Origin: Micromonospora sp. KC723
GTDB lineage: Bacteria > Actinomycetota > Actinomycetes > Mycobacteriales > Micromonosporaceae
Reading direction: 5' to 3'
Length of the DNA stretch: 48,245 nucleotides
Assembly: GCF_004348595.1 (NCBI RefSeq)
Contig: NZ_SMKD01000031.1
Coordinates: forward strand, 1-48,245
The translations under genes and the position numbers were made by a program. The stretch's first letter is position 1. Each line of letters starts with the position of its first letter. The notes under the pieces were generated by a model, which did no database searches, was not told where the DNA came from, and worked only from the letters and a program-made list of their open reading frames with translations. Of this stretch, positions 9,131 through 16,732 are shown one piece after another.

Positions 9131-9150
9131 CTGAACGATCGTTAGGCTAG
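9131..9150 (-). promoter_or_regulatory. Promoter and TetR-type operator of the carboxyltransferase gene
   Basis: AACGATCGTT at 9134-9143 is a perfect 10-bp palindrome, nearly extendable by two bases on each side. On the minus strand it directly follows TAGCCT, a good -10 box. A repressor bound here would block initiation. The AACGATCGTT core is typical of TetR-family operators in actinobacteria. Confidence 0.65.
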
Positions 9151-9197
9151 CGCATCGACTCCCCCCTCGGCGACCCGCCGAGGCTCTGCACCGCGAC

Positions 9198-9839
9198 TTA
9201 CGACGTGAGGGCTTCGACCAGTCCGTGCAGACTCCCGCGCAGCCGCTCGTCGCCGAGTTCGACCCGGACGGCGGCCACGTGCTCGGCAGCCAACGCAGCG
9301 AGCAGCAGGTGAGCGTCGGCCACCGGGTCGGCGCGGCCGGCCAGCAGCAGAGCGACATGCCGGTGCCAGAACCGGTACGCCCCAATCCGGTACCGCGCGC
9401 CGGGGGCGGCGGTCTCCGACACCCGCACCAGGTCCAGGTGGCCGAGCAGGTGGTCCAGGTATGCCTCGACGAAGGCACGGAGCCGCTCCTGGGAGGTCAC
9501 CGCGGCACCGGGCGGCCCGGGCCCCAGCGGAGCCGGGCCGAACAGGATCGCCTCCTGCAGATCCCGCTCCTGCTCGTCGAGCAGCGCGGTGGCCAGGCCC
9601 GCCTTGTCGCCGAACCGGCGGAACAGCGTCCCCTTGCCAACCCCCGCGGCGGCAGCCACCGCGTCCATCGAGACGGCCTCCACGCCGCGTTCCCGAAAGA
9701 GGACGGCGGCCGCCTCCAGCACGGCCGCCCGATTGCGCGCCGCATCAGCCCGCTCCCTGGGCGGTGACATACGCAACTCCAGCAGCTCGGCGGGAGGAGT
9801 GGCGTAAACGGACTGCGGTCCGCTAACCTTCCGAGGCAT
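9198..9839 (-). CDS. TetR family regulator
   Basis: This 213-residue regulator has a TetR DNA-binding domain at residues 27-80 ('AAVLFRERGVEAVSMDAVAAAAGVGKGTLFRRFGDKAGL') and a divergent helical ligand domain. The start at 9839 is chosen because TATAGT lies exactly 6 nt upstream, a leaderless arrangement. The -10 box is itself inside the palindrome GGACTATAGTCC, and a second matching dyad lies just inside the gene, so autorepression is likely. It is divergent from a rhodanese gene, the probable second target. It is also upstream of the carboxyltransferase gene, but that promoter carries a different palindrome. Confidence 0.9.
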   Translation of the reverse strand: MPRKVSGPQSVYATPPAELLELRMSPPRERADAARNRAAVLEAAAVLFRERGVEAVSMDAVAAAAGVGKGTLFRRFGDKAGLATALLDEQERDLQEAILFGPAPLGPGPPGAAVTSQERLRAFVEAYLDHLLGHLDLVRVSETAAPGARYRIGAYRFWHRHVALLLAGRADPVADAHLLLAALAAEHVAAVRVELGDERLRGSLHGLVEALTS

Positions 9840-9855
9840 AACCGGACTATAGTCC
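9809..9855. promoter_or_regulatory. Paired operators for the TetR/rhodanese divergon
   Basis: Two dyads of the form CGGAC-N4-GTCC(G) lie at 9809-9822 and 9843-9855, 34 bp apart or about three helical turns. The second contains the TetR -10 box (9851-9846 read on the minus strand). The spacing on one face of the helix suits cooperative repressor binding. Confidence 0.6.
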
Positions 9856-9874
9856 ACCTACTTCGGAGGTCACC

Positions 9875-10213
9875 ATGTCCAGCCTGATCGCCCGTGACGA
9901 GTTGCGCGCCGCCATCAATGCCGGCACCGTCACCGTCGTCGACGCCCTCGGCGGCGACCACTACGCCCGGCAGCACCTGCCGGGAGCCGTCCCCCTGATC
10001 GAGGCCGACGTGTCCGCACGCGCCGCGGAACTGCTGCCGGACCGGGAAGCCGCGATCGTCACCTACTGCTCCAACCCCTCCTGCCCGAACAGCGGCCGGG
10101 TCGCCGACCGGCTCACCGCCCTCGGCTACACCAACGTGCGCAAGTACGCCGAGGGCATCGAGGACTGGGTGGCGGCCGGCCTGCCGACCGAGTCGGGCGC
10201 GCCGACCCGGTGA
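9875..10213 (+). CDS. Single-domain rhodanese
   Basis: This 112-residue protein has one rhodanese domain. It runs from 'VTVVDALGGDHYARQHLPGAV' to the active-site loop 'TYCSNPSCPNS' near residue 65, where the Cys carries the persulfide. The longer loop with a second Cys resembles stand-alone rhodaneses used in sulfur relay or redox sensing. The start has GGAGGT 5-6 nt upstream. It is transcribed divergently from the TetR gene and shares its operator region. Its insertion inside an acyl-CoA catabolic cluster is odd and suggests a separate regulatory unit. Confidence 0.9.
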   Translation: MSSLIARDELRAAINAGTVTVVDALGGDHYARQHLPGAVPLIEADVSARAAELLPDREAAIVTYCSNPSCPNSGRVADRLTALGYTNVRKYAEGIEDWVAAGLPTESGAPTR

Positions 10214-10222
10214 ACCACGAGG

Positions 10223-10254
10223 CTGGGGGTACGCCGCAGCCGACGTACCCCCAG
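10223..10254. terminator. Bidirectional terminator
   Basis: A perfect 11-bp inverted repeat (10223-10233 and 10244-10254) with a 10-nt loop lies between the converging rhodanese and HMG-CoA lyase genes. Confidence 0.85.
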
Positions 10255-10265
10255 CACCCCGTGAC

Positions 10266-11186
10266 TCAGGCCGGGAGCGGCGTGAGGCGGGTACGGGGGC
10301 CGGCGCGCAGGACGCCGGAGGGCAGGCGCTTGCCGGTCAACTCCTCGGCCAGTTCCGCCGCCTCGATGAGCGCGTCCAGGTCGATGCCGGTGTCGATGCC
10401 CATGTCGTGCAACATGTGCACGGCCTCCTCGGTGGCCAGGTTGCCACTGGCACCCGGGGCGTACGGGCAGCCGCCCAGGCCGCCCACACTGGCGTCGAAC
10501 TCGGTGACGCCCAGTTCCAGGGCGGTGAGCAGGTTCGCCAGCGCGGTACCCCGGGTGTTGTGGAAGTGCAGCAGCACCGGGACGTGGGCGTTTCGGTCGC
10601 GTACGGCGGTGAGCAGTTCCCGGACCCGGCGGGGCGTACCCATGCCGGTGGTGTCGCCGAACGCCACCCGGTCGGCGCCGTCACGGACCACCCGGTCGAC
10701 GATCCCGGCGACCCGGGCGGGATCGACGTCCCCCTCGTACGGGCAGCCGAAACTGGTCGCCACGATCACCTCGGCCCGGGCGCCGGCCCCGTGCAGCAGG
10801 TCGATCAGCTCCGCGATGTCGTCCAGCGACTCATCCGTGGAACGGTTCACGTTGCGCCGGTTGTGGGTGTCGCTCGCCGACACCACCACCTCGATCTCGG
10901 TGAACCCGGCGGCCAGGGCGCGCCGCGTACCCCGCGTGTTCGGCACCAGGGCGGAGTAGCGCACGCCCTCGGCCTTGGCGGCCCGCCGCCACACCTCGTC
11001 CGCGTCGGCCATCTGCGGAATCGCGCTCGGATGCACGAACGACACCGCCTCGATCCGCCGTACGCCGGTGCGGGACAGGGCGTCGAGCAGCCGTACCTTG
11101 GCCTCGGTCGGGATGGGCTCCTCGTTCTGGAGCCCATCCCGGGGGCCGACCTCACGGATGGAGACGAAGTCCGGCAGTTCCGCCAT
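10266..11186 (-). CDS. mvaB: Hydroxymethylglutaryl-CoA lyase
   Basis: This 306-residue TIM-barrel enzyme splits HMG-CoA into acetoacetate and acetyl-CoA, the last step of leucine breakdown. It starts with the substrate-binding 'EVGPRDGLQNE' at residues 12-22. It also has metal-binding His residues in 'LHFHNTRG' and the family signature 'GGLGGCPYAPGASGN' with the catalytic Cys. The start at 11186 has GAGGTGA 6-7 nt upstream. A terminator separates it from the biotin carboxylase gene upstream, so its transcription needs its own promoter or read-through. Confidence 0.93.
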   Translation of the reverse strand: MAELPDFVSIREVGPRDGLQNEEPIPTEAKVRLLDALSRTGVRRIEAVSFVHPSAIPQMADADEVWRRAAKAEGVRYSALVPNTRGTRRALAAGFTEIEVVVSASDTHNRRNVNRSTDESLDDIAELIDLLHGAGARAEVIVATSFGCPYEGDVDPARVAGIVDRVVRDGADRVAFGDTTGMGTPRRVRELLTAVRDRNAHVPVLLHFHNTRGTALANLLTALELGVTEFDASVGGLGGCPYAPGASGNLATEEAVHMLHDMGIDTGIDLDALIEAAELAEELTGKRLPSGVLRAGPRTRLTPLPA

Positions 11187-11208
11187 TAGGGGTCACCTCA
11201 CTGTGACG

Positions 11209-11237
11209 GTGGGATGCTGGTTCCCCCAGCATCCCAC
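11209..11237 (-). terminator. Terminator after the biotin carboxylase
   Basis: A perfect 12-bp inverted repeat with a 5-nt loop starts 22 nt past the biotin carboxylase stop. It shows that this gene ends cleanly and is not a truncated reading of a longer alpha subunit. Confidence 0.8.
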
Positions 11238-11258
11238 CGCACGAAAGAGACCGGATCG

Positions 11259-12596
11259 TCAGCGCATGCGGGTGACGATGGCGGTGTCGTAGTCGCCGGA
11301 GAGGAACTCCTCGTTCTCCATCAGCTCGGCGAAGAAGGGGAGGTTGTTCTTCGGGCCGGCCAGCTCGAAGGCGGCCACCGCGGCCTTCGCCCGCTCGATC
11401 GCCTCGGCCCGGTCGGCGCCACTCACGATGAGCTTCGCCATCAGGCTGTCGTAGAACGGCGTGACGGTGTTGCCCTCGACATAGCCCGAATCCACCCGGA
11501 CGCCCTCGCCGGTCGGTTCGACCCACGTCTTGATCACGCCGGGACCGGGCAGGAAACGCTTCGGGTCCTCGGCGTTGATCCGCAGTTCGATGGCGTGCCC
11601 GCGCGGGGCGAGCGCGTCCGGGTCGAAGGTCGGCGCCAGCCCGGCGGCCACCCGTAGCTGCTCCTCGACCAGGTCCACGCCGTACACCAGCTCGGTCACC
11701 GGATGCTCCACCTGGAGGCGGGTGTTCATCTCCAGGAAGAAGAACTCTCCGGTGGTCGGATCGAGCAGGCACTCCACCGTGCCCGCGTTGCGGTAGTTCA
11801 CCGCCTCGCCGGCGCGGACCGCCGCCGCCAGGAACCGTTCCCGCAGCTCCGGCGAGACCGCCGGGGACGGCGACTCCTCGACCAGTTTCTGGTTACGGCG
11901 CTGCACCGAGCACTCCCGCTCGCCGAGGGCCACCACCCGGCCGTCGGCGAGGCCGAGGATCTGCACCTCGACGTGGCGTACCCGGGGAAAGTAGCGCTCG
12001 ATCAGCACCGAACCGTCGCCGAACATCCGCTCGGCGAACGAGCGCACCTTGTCGTACTCGATGCGCAGCGCGGCCTCGTCGTGGGCCACGCCCATGCCCA
12101 TGCCGCCGCCACCGGCCGCGGCCTTGACCATCACCGGGTAGCCGATCTCGGCGGCGGCGGTGGCCGCCGCGTCCAGGTCCGCCGCCGGGTCGGTGGTGCC
12201 GGGCGCGACCGGCACGCCGGCCGCCGCCATCAGGTTCCGGGCGTTGATCTTGTCGCCCATCGCGCTGATCGCGTCCGCGCCGGGCCCGACCCAGATCAGG
12301 CCGCTGGCCTCGACGGTACGGGCGAAGCCCGCGTTCTCCGACAGGAAGCCGTACCCGGGGTGGATGGCCTGCGCGCCGGTGGACCTGGCGGCGGCGAGGA
12401 TCGCCTCGGTGTTCCGGTAGCTCTGCGCCGGGTTGGCCGGGCCCACACAGACCGCCTCGTCGGCCTCGCCGACGAACGGCAGGTCGGCGTCGGCCTCCGA
12501 GTGCACCGCGATCGCACGGATGCCGAGCCGCCTGGCGGTACGGATGATCCGGCGGGCGATCTCGCCCCGGTTGGCGACCAGCAGTGACTCGATCAT
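11259..12596 (-). CDS. Stand-alone biotin carboxylase (acyl-CoA carboxylase)
   Basis: This 445-residue protein carries only the biotin carboxylase module: the N-terminal 'VANRGEIARRIIRTARRLG', the ATP-grasp glycine loop 'KAAAGGGGMGMG' near residue 165, 'QKLVEESPSP' and 'EMNTRLQVEHPVTE'. It makes carboxybiotin from ATP and bicarbonate. Alpha subunits of methylcrotonyl- or propionyl-CoA carboxylases are normally 590-670 residues with a C-terminal biotin carrier. That part is missing here, and a terminator follows directly. No ESMKM-type carrier ORF is visible in the cluster, so the carrier must come from elsewhere. The start at 12596 has GGGAGG 5 nt upstream. Confidence 0.92.
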   Translation of the reverse strand: MIESLLVANRGEIARRIIRTARRLGIRAIAVHSEADADLPFVGEADEAVCVGPANPAQSYRNTEAILAAARSTGAQAIHPGYGFLSENAGFARTVEASGLIWVGPGADAISAMGDKINARNLMAAAGVPVAPGTTDPAADLDAAATAAAEIGYPVMVKAAAGGGGMGMGVAHDEAALRIEYDKVRSFAERMFGDGSVLIERYFPRVRHVEVQILGLADGRVVALGERECSVQRRNQKLVEESPSPAVSPELRERFLAAAVRAGEAVNYRNAGTVECLLDPTTGEFFFLEMNTRLQVEHPVTELVYGVDLVEEQLRVAAGLAPTFDPDALAPRGHAIELRINAEDPKRFLPGPGVIKTWVEPTGEGVRVDSGYVEGNTVTPFYDSLMAKLIVSGADRAEAIERAKAAVAAFELAGPKNNLPFFAELMENEEFLSGDYDTAIVTRMR

Positions 12597-12636
12597 GTTT
12601 CCTCCCGACGTCCAGGGGTGAAGACGGCTGCCAGCC

Positions 12637-12654
12637 AACCATGACCCCACGGTT
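12637..12654. promoter_or_regulatory. Candidate operator upstream of the biotin carboxylase
   Basis: An 18-bp imperfect dyad of the form AACC-N-TG-N4-CA-N-GGTT lies 41 nt before the biotin carboxylase start. It has the size of a TetR-type operator and lies between that gene and the neighbouring TetR gene. Confidence 0.4.
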
Positions 12655-12741
12655 ACTGACGAGTCACCGACCACCGGGCCCGGAATCGGACCGGGAAGTC
12701 CGGCGGGTACGGCATCGCCGGTGACGGGTACGCCGGGCGGT

Positions 12742-13365
12742 TCAGACAGGAGTGGGGGCGAGCAGGGCGGCCAGGGTGGCGCCGCGTAGCAGTGCGGCCC
12801 GCCGTCGACGTTCCACCTCGCCACCGAGGAACGGGGTGGAGTTCATCAGGCCGAACGCGGCGTGGGCGAGCACCCGGGCCTCACCGTCGGGCAGGTCGGG
12901 GTGCAGCGCGGTCAGCACCGTCACCCACTCCTCCACGTAGAGGCGCTGGAGCCGGCGGATGCGGCGACGCGGCTCGTCGGGCAGCCGGTCCAACTCGTGC
13001 AGGTGCAGCGCGATGACCGCCGGGTTGGCCAGCGCGAAGTCGACGTGGAAGTCGATCAGGGACTCCAGGGCGGCACGCGGCTCACCGGGGTGGCCGGCGG
13101 CCCGGTCCCGGCCGCCGTCGAGCAGCCCCTCGCTGACCGGGATCAGCGCGGCTGCCAGCATCGCCTCCTTGCCGGCGAAGTGGTGGTACAGGGCCGGCCC
13201 GGTCACCCCGGCGGCGGCCCCGATGTCGTCCATCGACACCCCGTGGTAGCCGCGTGCGGCGAAGAGACCGACCGCGATCTCCAGGATCTCGTCCCTGCGG
13301 GACCGCCGTCGACCCGTACTCGTCACGCCGTTCATCGCACCCCGCGCCTGCTGTTCCACCGCCAC
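12742..13365 (-). CDS. TetR family regulator of the acyl-CoA cluster
   Basis: This 207-residue protein has a TetR helix-turn-helix at residues 22-70 ('AVGLFAARGYHGVSMDDIGAAAGVTGPALYHHFAGKEAM') and an all-helical ligand domain. The GTG start at 13365 is supported by TAGGCT exactly 6 nt upstream (leaderless); an internal ATG at 13335 would remove only ten residues and has no good ribosome-binding site. It lies immediately upstream of the biotin carboxylase gene on the same strand, 145 nt away. It is the best candidate to control the carboxylase/HMG-CoA lyase genes, probably in response to an acyl-CoA. Confidence 0.88.
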   Translation of the reverse strand: MAVEQQARGAMNGVTSTGRRRSRRDEILEIAVGLFAARGYHGVSMDDIGAAAGVTGPALYHHFAGKEAMLAAALIPVSEGLLDGGRDRAAGHPGEPRAALESLIDFHVDFALANPAVIALHLHELDRLPDEPRRRIRRLQRLYVEEWVTVLTALHPDLPDGEARVLAHAAFGLMNSTPFLGGEVERRRRAALLRGATLAALLAPTPV

Positions 13366-13503
13366 CGGGCAAGCCTAGACCGCCCGCCCGCCGTAAAGGA
13401 GGCTCGGTTACCCACCGGTCGCCGCACATTCGCACCGTCCGGCCCCACCGCTGGCCGTGCCCCGGTCGGCCGTAGGGATTCCGACCGCTCCCGAACCTTC
13501 CGT

Positions 13504-13534
13504 TTGACCCTCCACCTGGTCAAGGGTCCACGCT
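13504..13534 (+). promoter_or_regulatory. MerR-type promoter of the MFS exporter
   Basis: TTGACC (13504-13509) is followed by a 19-bp spacer and CACGCT (13529-13534). The spacer holds a dyad, GACCCT-N11-AGGGTC with an inner ACC-T-GGT. An over-long spacer with a centred dyad is the hallmark of promoters that MerR-family activators untwist. The start codon follows 7 nt later, so the mRNA should be leaderless. Confidence 0.6.
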
Positions 13535-13541
13535 GCGTCAC

Positions 13542-14915
13542 ATGACCGCCCACCGTCTCGGCCACCCCTACCGACTGCTCTGGTCGGCCGCCGTGACTTC
13601 CCGCTTCGGCGACTCGGTGCGTACGCCGGCACTGGCCCTGCTGGCCGCCACGCTCACCCGCGATCCCCGGGCGGTGGCCGTGGTGACCGTCGCCGGGCAA
13701 CTTCCGTCGCTGCTGTTCGGCCTGCTCGGCGGCGTGTACACGGACCGCTGGGACCGCCGCCGGACGATGGCGGTGGTGGACGCCGCGCGGGCGGCGCTGG
13801 TGGCGGTGCTGGCCGTCGCGGTCGCGGTGGACCGGGCCGGTGTCGCGGTGCTGGTGGCGGCGGCGTTCCTGCTGGCCACGCTCGGCGTGCTCTTCGACGC
13901 CGCCGCGTACGCCCTGTTGCCCGCGCTGGTCACCCCGGCCGTCCTGCCCACCGCCAACGGCCGCCTCCAGGCCGGTACGGCGGTCGCCGCCGGGTTCCTC
14001 GGCGCCCCGCTGGCCGGCGTCCTCTTCACGGTGTCGGCCGCTCTTCCCTTCGCGGTCGACGCCCTCACCTTCGCCGCGGCGGCCCTGCTGGTGCTCGCCC
14101 TCCCCGCCGCCGCACCCCCACCGGGCGACGGCAACGGGCGGGGGTGGCGCGGAGAGCCAGCCGACGGGTCGCGCCCCGGCGACACCCGCGCCCCGCACGG
14201 CGGAGGGCCGCAGGACAGCCCCGCTCCGGGCAGCGGGCAGGCCCGGGGCGGCCGGCTCCACCGGGAGGCGCTGGTCGGAGTGGCGTGGTTGCGGGGCGAC
14301 CCGCTGATGTGGCGGATGGCGCTGCTCGGCGGGGGCGCCAACCTGGCGATCAGCGCGCTGATGGCGGTCCTGGTCCTCTACGCGCTGGACGTGTTGCGGG
14401 TGCCGGCCGCCGGGTACGGACTGTTCCTGGCGGGGGCGGTGCTCGGCGGCCTGGCCGGGGCGTTGGCGGCGGGACGGCTGGCCGCCCGGCTCGGTACGGT
14501 GCGGGCGCTCCGCGTGGCACTCCTGGCGCAGTCCGTCGCCCTGACGGTGTTCGCGCTGGTCCGGCAGCCGGTGGTCGGTGGGTTGGCGCTGGCGGTCTTC
14601 GGCGCGGGCGGCACGGTGTGGAACAGCCTGTGGGCCGCGTACGGCCAGGGTCGGGTGCCGGCCGGGCTGCTCGGCCGGGTCGGCGCGGCGCAGCGGACGG
14701 TGACGCTGCTCACCGCGCCGGTCGGCGCGACGGTGGCGGGGCTGGCCGGTGCCGCGTACGGGGTGGAACCGGTGGTGGTCGCGGTGGCCGGAGCGTTCGC
14801 GCTGGTCACGCTCACGGCGTGGCGGGCACTGCGGCCGGCCGCTGCGGTACCGGCCGGCGCCCCGCCCACCGCGGCCGGGACGCCAGCGCGGCCAGGGCCG
14901 CTCCGGTCGCGTTGA
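13542..14915 (+). CDS. MFS exporter (MFS_3/EntS-like)
   Basis: This 457-residue integral membrane protein has about 12 predicted helices in two halves, split by a long hydrophilic loop of about 45 residues (residues 195-240) rich in Gly, Pro and Arg. The motif-A-like loop 'GVYTDRWDRRRTM' follows helix 2 at residues 65-77. The family exports enterobactin-like siderophores, macrolides and other drugs. The leaderless MerR-type promoter suggests induction by a toxic ligand, probably its substrate. The last 104 bases overlap the convergent VanZ-like gene. Its substrate is unknown. Confidence 0.85.
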   Translation: MTAHRLGHPYRLLWSAAVTSRFGDSVRTPALALLAATLTRDPRAVAVVTVAGQLPSLLFGLLGGVYTDRWDRRRTMAVVDAARAALVAVLAVAVAVDRAGVAVLVAAAFLLATLGVLFDAAAYALLPALVTPAVLPTANGRLQAGTAVAAGFLGAPLAGVLFTVSAALPFAVDALTFAAAALLVLALPAAAPPPGDGNGRGWRGEPADGSRPGDTRAPHGGGPQDSPAPGSGQARGGRLHREALVGVAWLRGDPLMWRMALLGGGANLAISALMAVLVLYALDVLRVPAAGYGLFLAGAVLGGLAGALAAGRLAARLGTVRALRVALLAQSVALTVFALVRQPVVGGLALAVFGAGGTVWNSLWAAYGQGRVPAGLLGRVGAAQRTVTLLTAPVGATVAGLAGAAYGVEPVVVAVAGAFALVTLTAWRALRPAAAVPAGAPPTAAGTPARPGPLRSR

Positions 14916-15150
14916 TCAGCACGTCGTCGACGGAGGTGACCCGGCCCAGGTCCAACGCGTACTGCAACCACTCGACCAGCGCGGAGCCGGCCACGCCGAG
15001 CAGGAAGAGCCGGCCGACGCCGGCCAGGGCGGCCCAGCGTACCGGGGCGAGGAAGCCCAACGCGGCGAAGACCAGCAGGTTGCCGACCACCTGGACCACG
15101 GCGGTGGCCGGGCCGTCGTCGAGCAGGTCGACGACGTCGACCAGCGGCAC
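14812..15150 (-). CDS. VanZ-like small membrane protein
   Basis: This 112-residue protein has the VanZ pattern: an 'NLLVFAALGFLAPV' helix, a 'LLGVAGSALVEWLQYAL' helix and the signature 'GRVTSVDDVLINATGAALAAL'. VanZ relatives lower susceptibility to lipoglycopeptides in some bacteria, but most are of unknown function. The frame is open only back to a stop at about 15210, and GTG 15150 is the only usual start; GAGG lies about 9 nt before it. It is shorter than typical VanZ proteins (about 150-200), so the first helix may be missing. It follows the sulfurtransferase by 49 nt. Confidence 0.6.
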   Translation of the reverse strand: MPLVDVVDLLDDGPATAVVQVVGNLLVFAALGFLAPVRWAALAGVGRLFLLGVAGSALVEWLQYALDLGRVTSVDDVLINATGAALAALASRPRWAGRRPVPQRPAAVPATP

Positions 15151-15199
15151 CAGCTTGACCTCGCCGGCCGGGGCGGGCCAGGCCCGGCGACGGTAGGCG

Positions 15200-16102
15200 T
15201 CAGGGGGTCAGGCCACCCGGTTGGTCACCCTTGACGACGGGGGCGCGGACCAGGTTGCCCCACTCGGTCCACGAGCCGTCGTAGTTGCGCACCTGCGGGT
15301 AGCCCAGCAGGTGCCGCAGCACGAACCAGGTGTGGCTGGACCGCTCCCCGATCCGGCAGTACGCCACCACGTCGTCGGATCGGCTCAGCCCCAACTGGTC
15401 GGCGTAGATCGCGCGCAGTTCGTCGGCCGATCTGAAGGTGCCGTCGTCGTTGGCGGCGGACTTCCACGGCTTGTTCACCGCGCCCGGGATGTGCCCGCCA
15501 CGCAGCGCGCCCTCCTGCGGGTAGTCCGGCATGTGCAGCATCTCGCCGGTGTACTCGCCCGGTGAGCGCACGTCGACCAGCGGCCGGCCGGCGGCGACGT
15601 GCGCCATCACCTGCTCCCGGTACGCCCGGATCGGCGCGTCGTTGCGCTCCGGCACCGGGTACTCGGCGCGCGGACGGATGACCTTCTCCCGGGTCAGCTC
15701 ACGCCCCTCGGCCGCCCACTTCTGCCGACCACCGTCGAGCAGCCGCACGTCCGGGTGGCCGAAGAGGGAGAAGACCCAGAGGGCGTACGCGGCCCACCAG
15801 TTGAAGTTGTCGCCGTAGAAGACCACCGTGTCGTCCCGGCCGATGCCCTTCGCGGCGCACAGCTCGGCGAAGCTGACGGCGTCGAGGTAGTCGCGGGTGA
15901 CCTGGTCGTTCAGTTCGGTGTGCCAGTCGACCTTGACCGCGCCCGGGATGTGGCCGGTGTCGTAGAGAAGCACGTCCTCGTCGGACTCGACCACGACGAG
16001 ACCATCGTCGCCCAGATGCTCGGCCAGCCACTCCGTGGTGACCAGACGCCGCGGATCGGCGTACGACTGGAGGCGGGGATTCGGATCGCTCGGCACAGGC
16101 AT
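15200..16102 (-). CDS. Thiosulfate/3-mercaptopyruvate sulfurtransferase (two rhodanese domains)
   Basis: This 300-residue enzyme has an inactive N-terminal rhodanese domain (about residues 20-145, no active Cys in the equivalent loop) and an active C-terminal one with '[12 protein letters not shown]' near residue 249. It transfers sulfane sulfur to cyanide, thioredoxin or biosynthetic acceptors and resembles actinobacterial CysA/SseA. The start at 16102 is supported by TACCTT 7 nt upstream, a leaderless layout. In many actinobacteria the partner SufE gene is adjacent; here SufE is 9 kb away. Confidence 0.92.
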   Translation of the reverse strand: MPVPSDPNPRLQSYADPRRLVTTEWLAEHLGDDGLVVVESDEDVLLYDTGHIPGAVKVDWHTELNDQVTRDYLDAVSFAELCAAKGIGRDDTVVFYGDNFNWWAAYALWVFSLFGHPDVRLLDGGRQKWAAEGRELTREKVIRPRAEYPVPERNDAPIRAYREQVMAHVAAGRPLVDVRSPGEYTGEMLHMPDYPQEGALRGGHIPGAVNKPWKSAANDDGTFRSADELRAIYADQLGLSRSDDVVAYCRIGERSSHTWFVLRHLLGYPQVRNYDGSWTEWGNLVRAPVVKGDQPGGLTP

Positions 16103-16210
16103 GATCCCCAAGGTACGCCGGATCCGGGCCGGGCGAACGGTCATCGGGCGCAGCGGACCAGACCGGCCACACGTGTCAGGGGCGGGACCCGCCGACCACA
16201 GAGGACCGAC

Positions 16211-16732
16211 ATGACCGTACGGCAGCAGACCGGGTCACCCCCGGACGCCGCGCCAGCCGGGGACTTCACCGCCTTCTACCAGGCGCACTTCCACCGGATC
16301 GCGGTGCAGCTCTACGCCTACCTGGGAGACCACGCCGAGGCGCAGGATCTCACCCAGGAGGCGTTCTGCCGGACCCTGGAACGCTGGGACCGGGTCAGCG
16401 GGTACGACGACCCGTCGGCCTGGGTCCGGCGGGTGGCCTGGAACCTGGCAACCAGCCGGCTGCGCCGGATGCGTACCGCGGTGCGCCACCTGGCCCGGCA
16501 GCGGGAGGAACACGTGCCCGGCCCGGAGCCGGACCGGGTGGCGCTGACCCGGGCCCTGGCCACCCTGCCCGCCTCGCAGCGGCAGGCGATCGTCCTGCAC
16601 CACCTGGGCCACCTGAGCGTCCGGGAGATCGCCGAGCAGGCCGGTGCGGCGGAGGGCACCGTCCGCTCCTGGCTCTCCCGGGGTCGCGCCGCGCTGGCCA
16701 CCTACTTCTCCGAGGAGGCCCCCGATGCCTGA
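16211..16732 (+). CDS. SigE-family RNA polymerase sigma-70 factor
   Basis: This 173-residue ECF-type sigma factor has region 2 at residues 15-80 ('[10 protein letters not shown]', '[18 protein letters not shown]') and region 4 at 110-165 ('[41 protein letters not shown]'). The start has AGGA 5-6 nt upstream. The next gene starts inside its stop region (8-nt overlap), giving a translationally coupled pair. The partner is a membrane-anchored propeller-like protein, which may act as an envelope sensor or atypical anti-sigma factor. Confidence 0.9.
   Translation: MTVRQQTGSPPDAAPAGDFTAFYQAHFHRIAVQLYAYLGDHAEAQDLTQEAFCRTLERWDRVSGYDDPSAWVRRVAWNLATSRLRRMRTAVRHLARQREEHVPGPEPDRVALTRALATLPASQRQAIVLHHLGHLSVREIAEQAGAAEGTVRSWLSRGRAALATYFSEEAPDA

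Noticed and set aside
13332..14261. 309-codon minus-strand frame opposite the MFS exporter
   Set aside because: Gln/Arg/His-rich composition typical of an antisense shadow.
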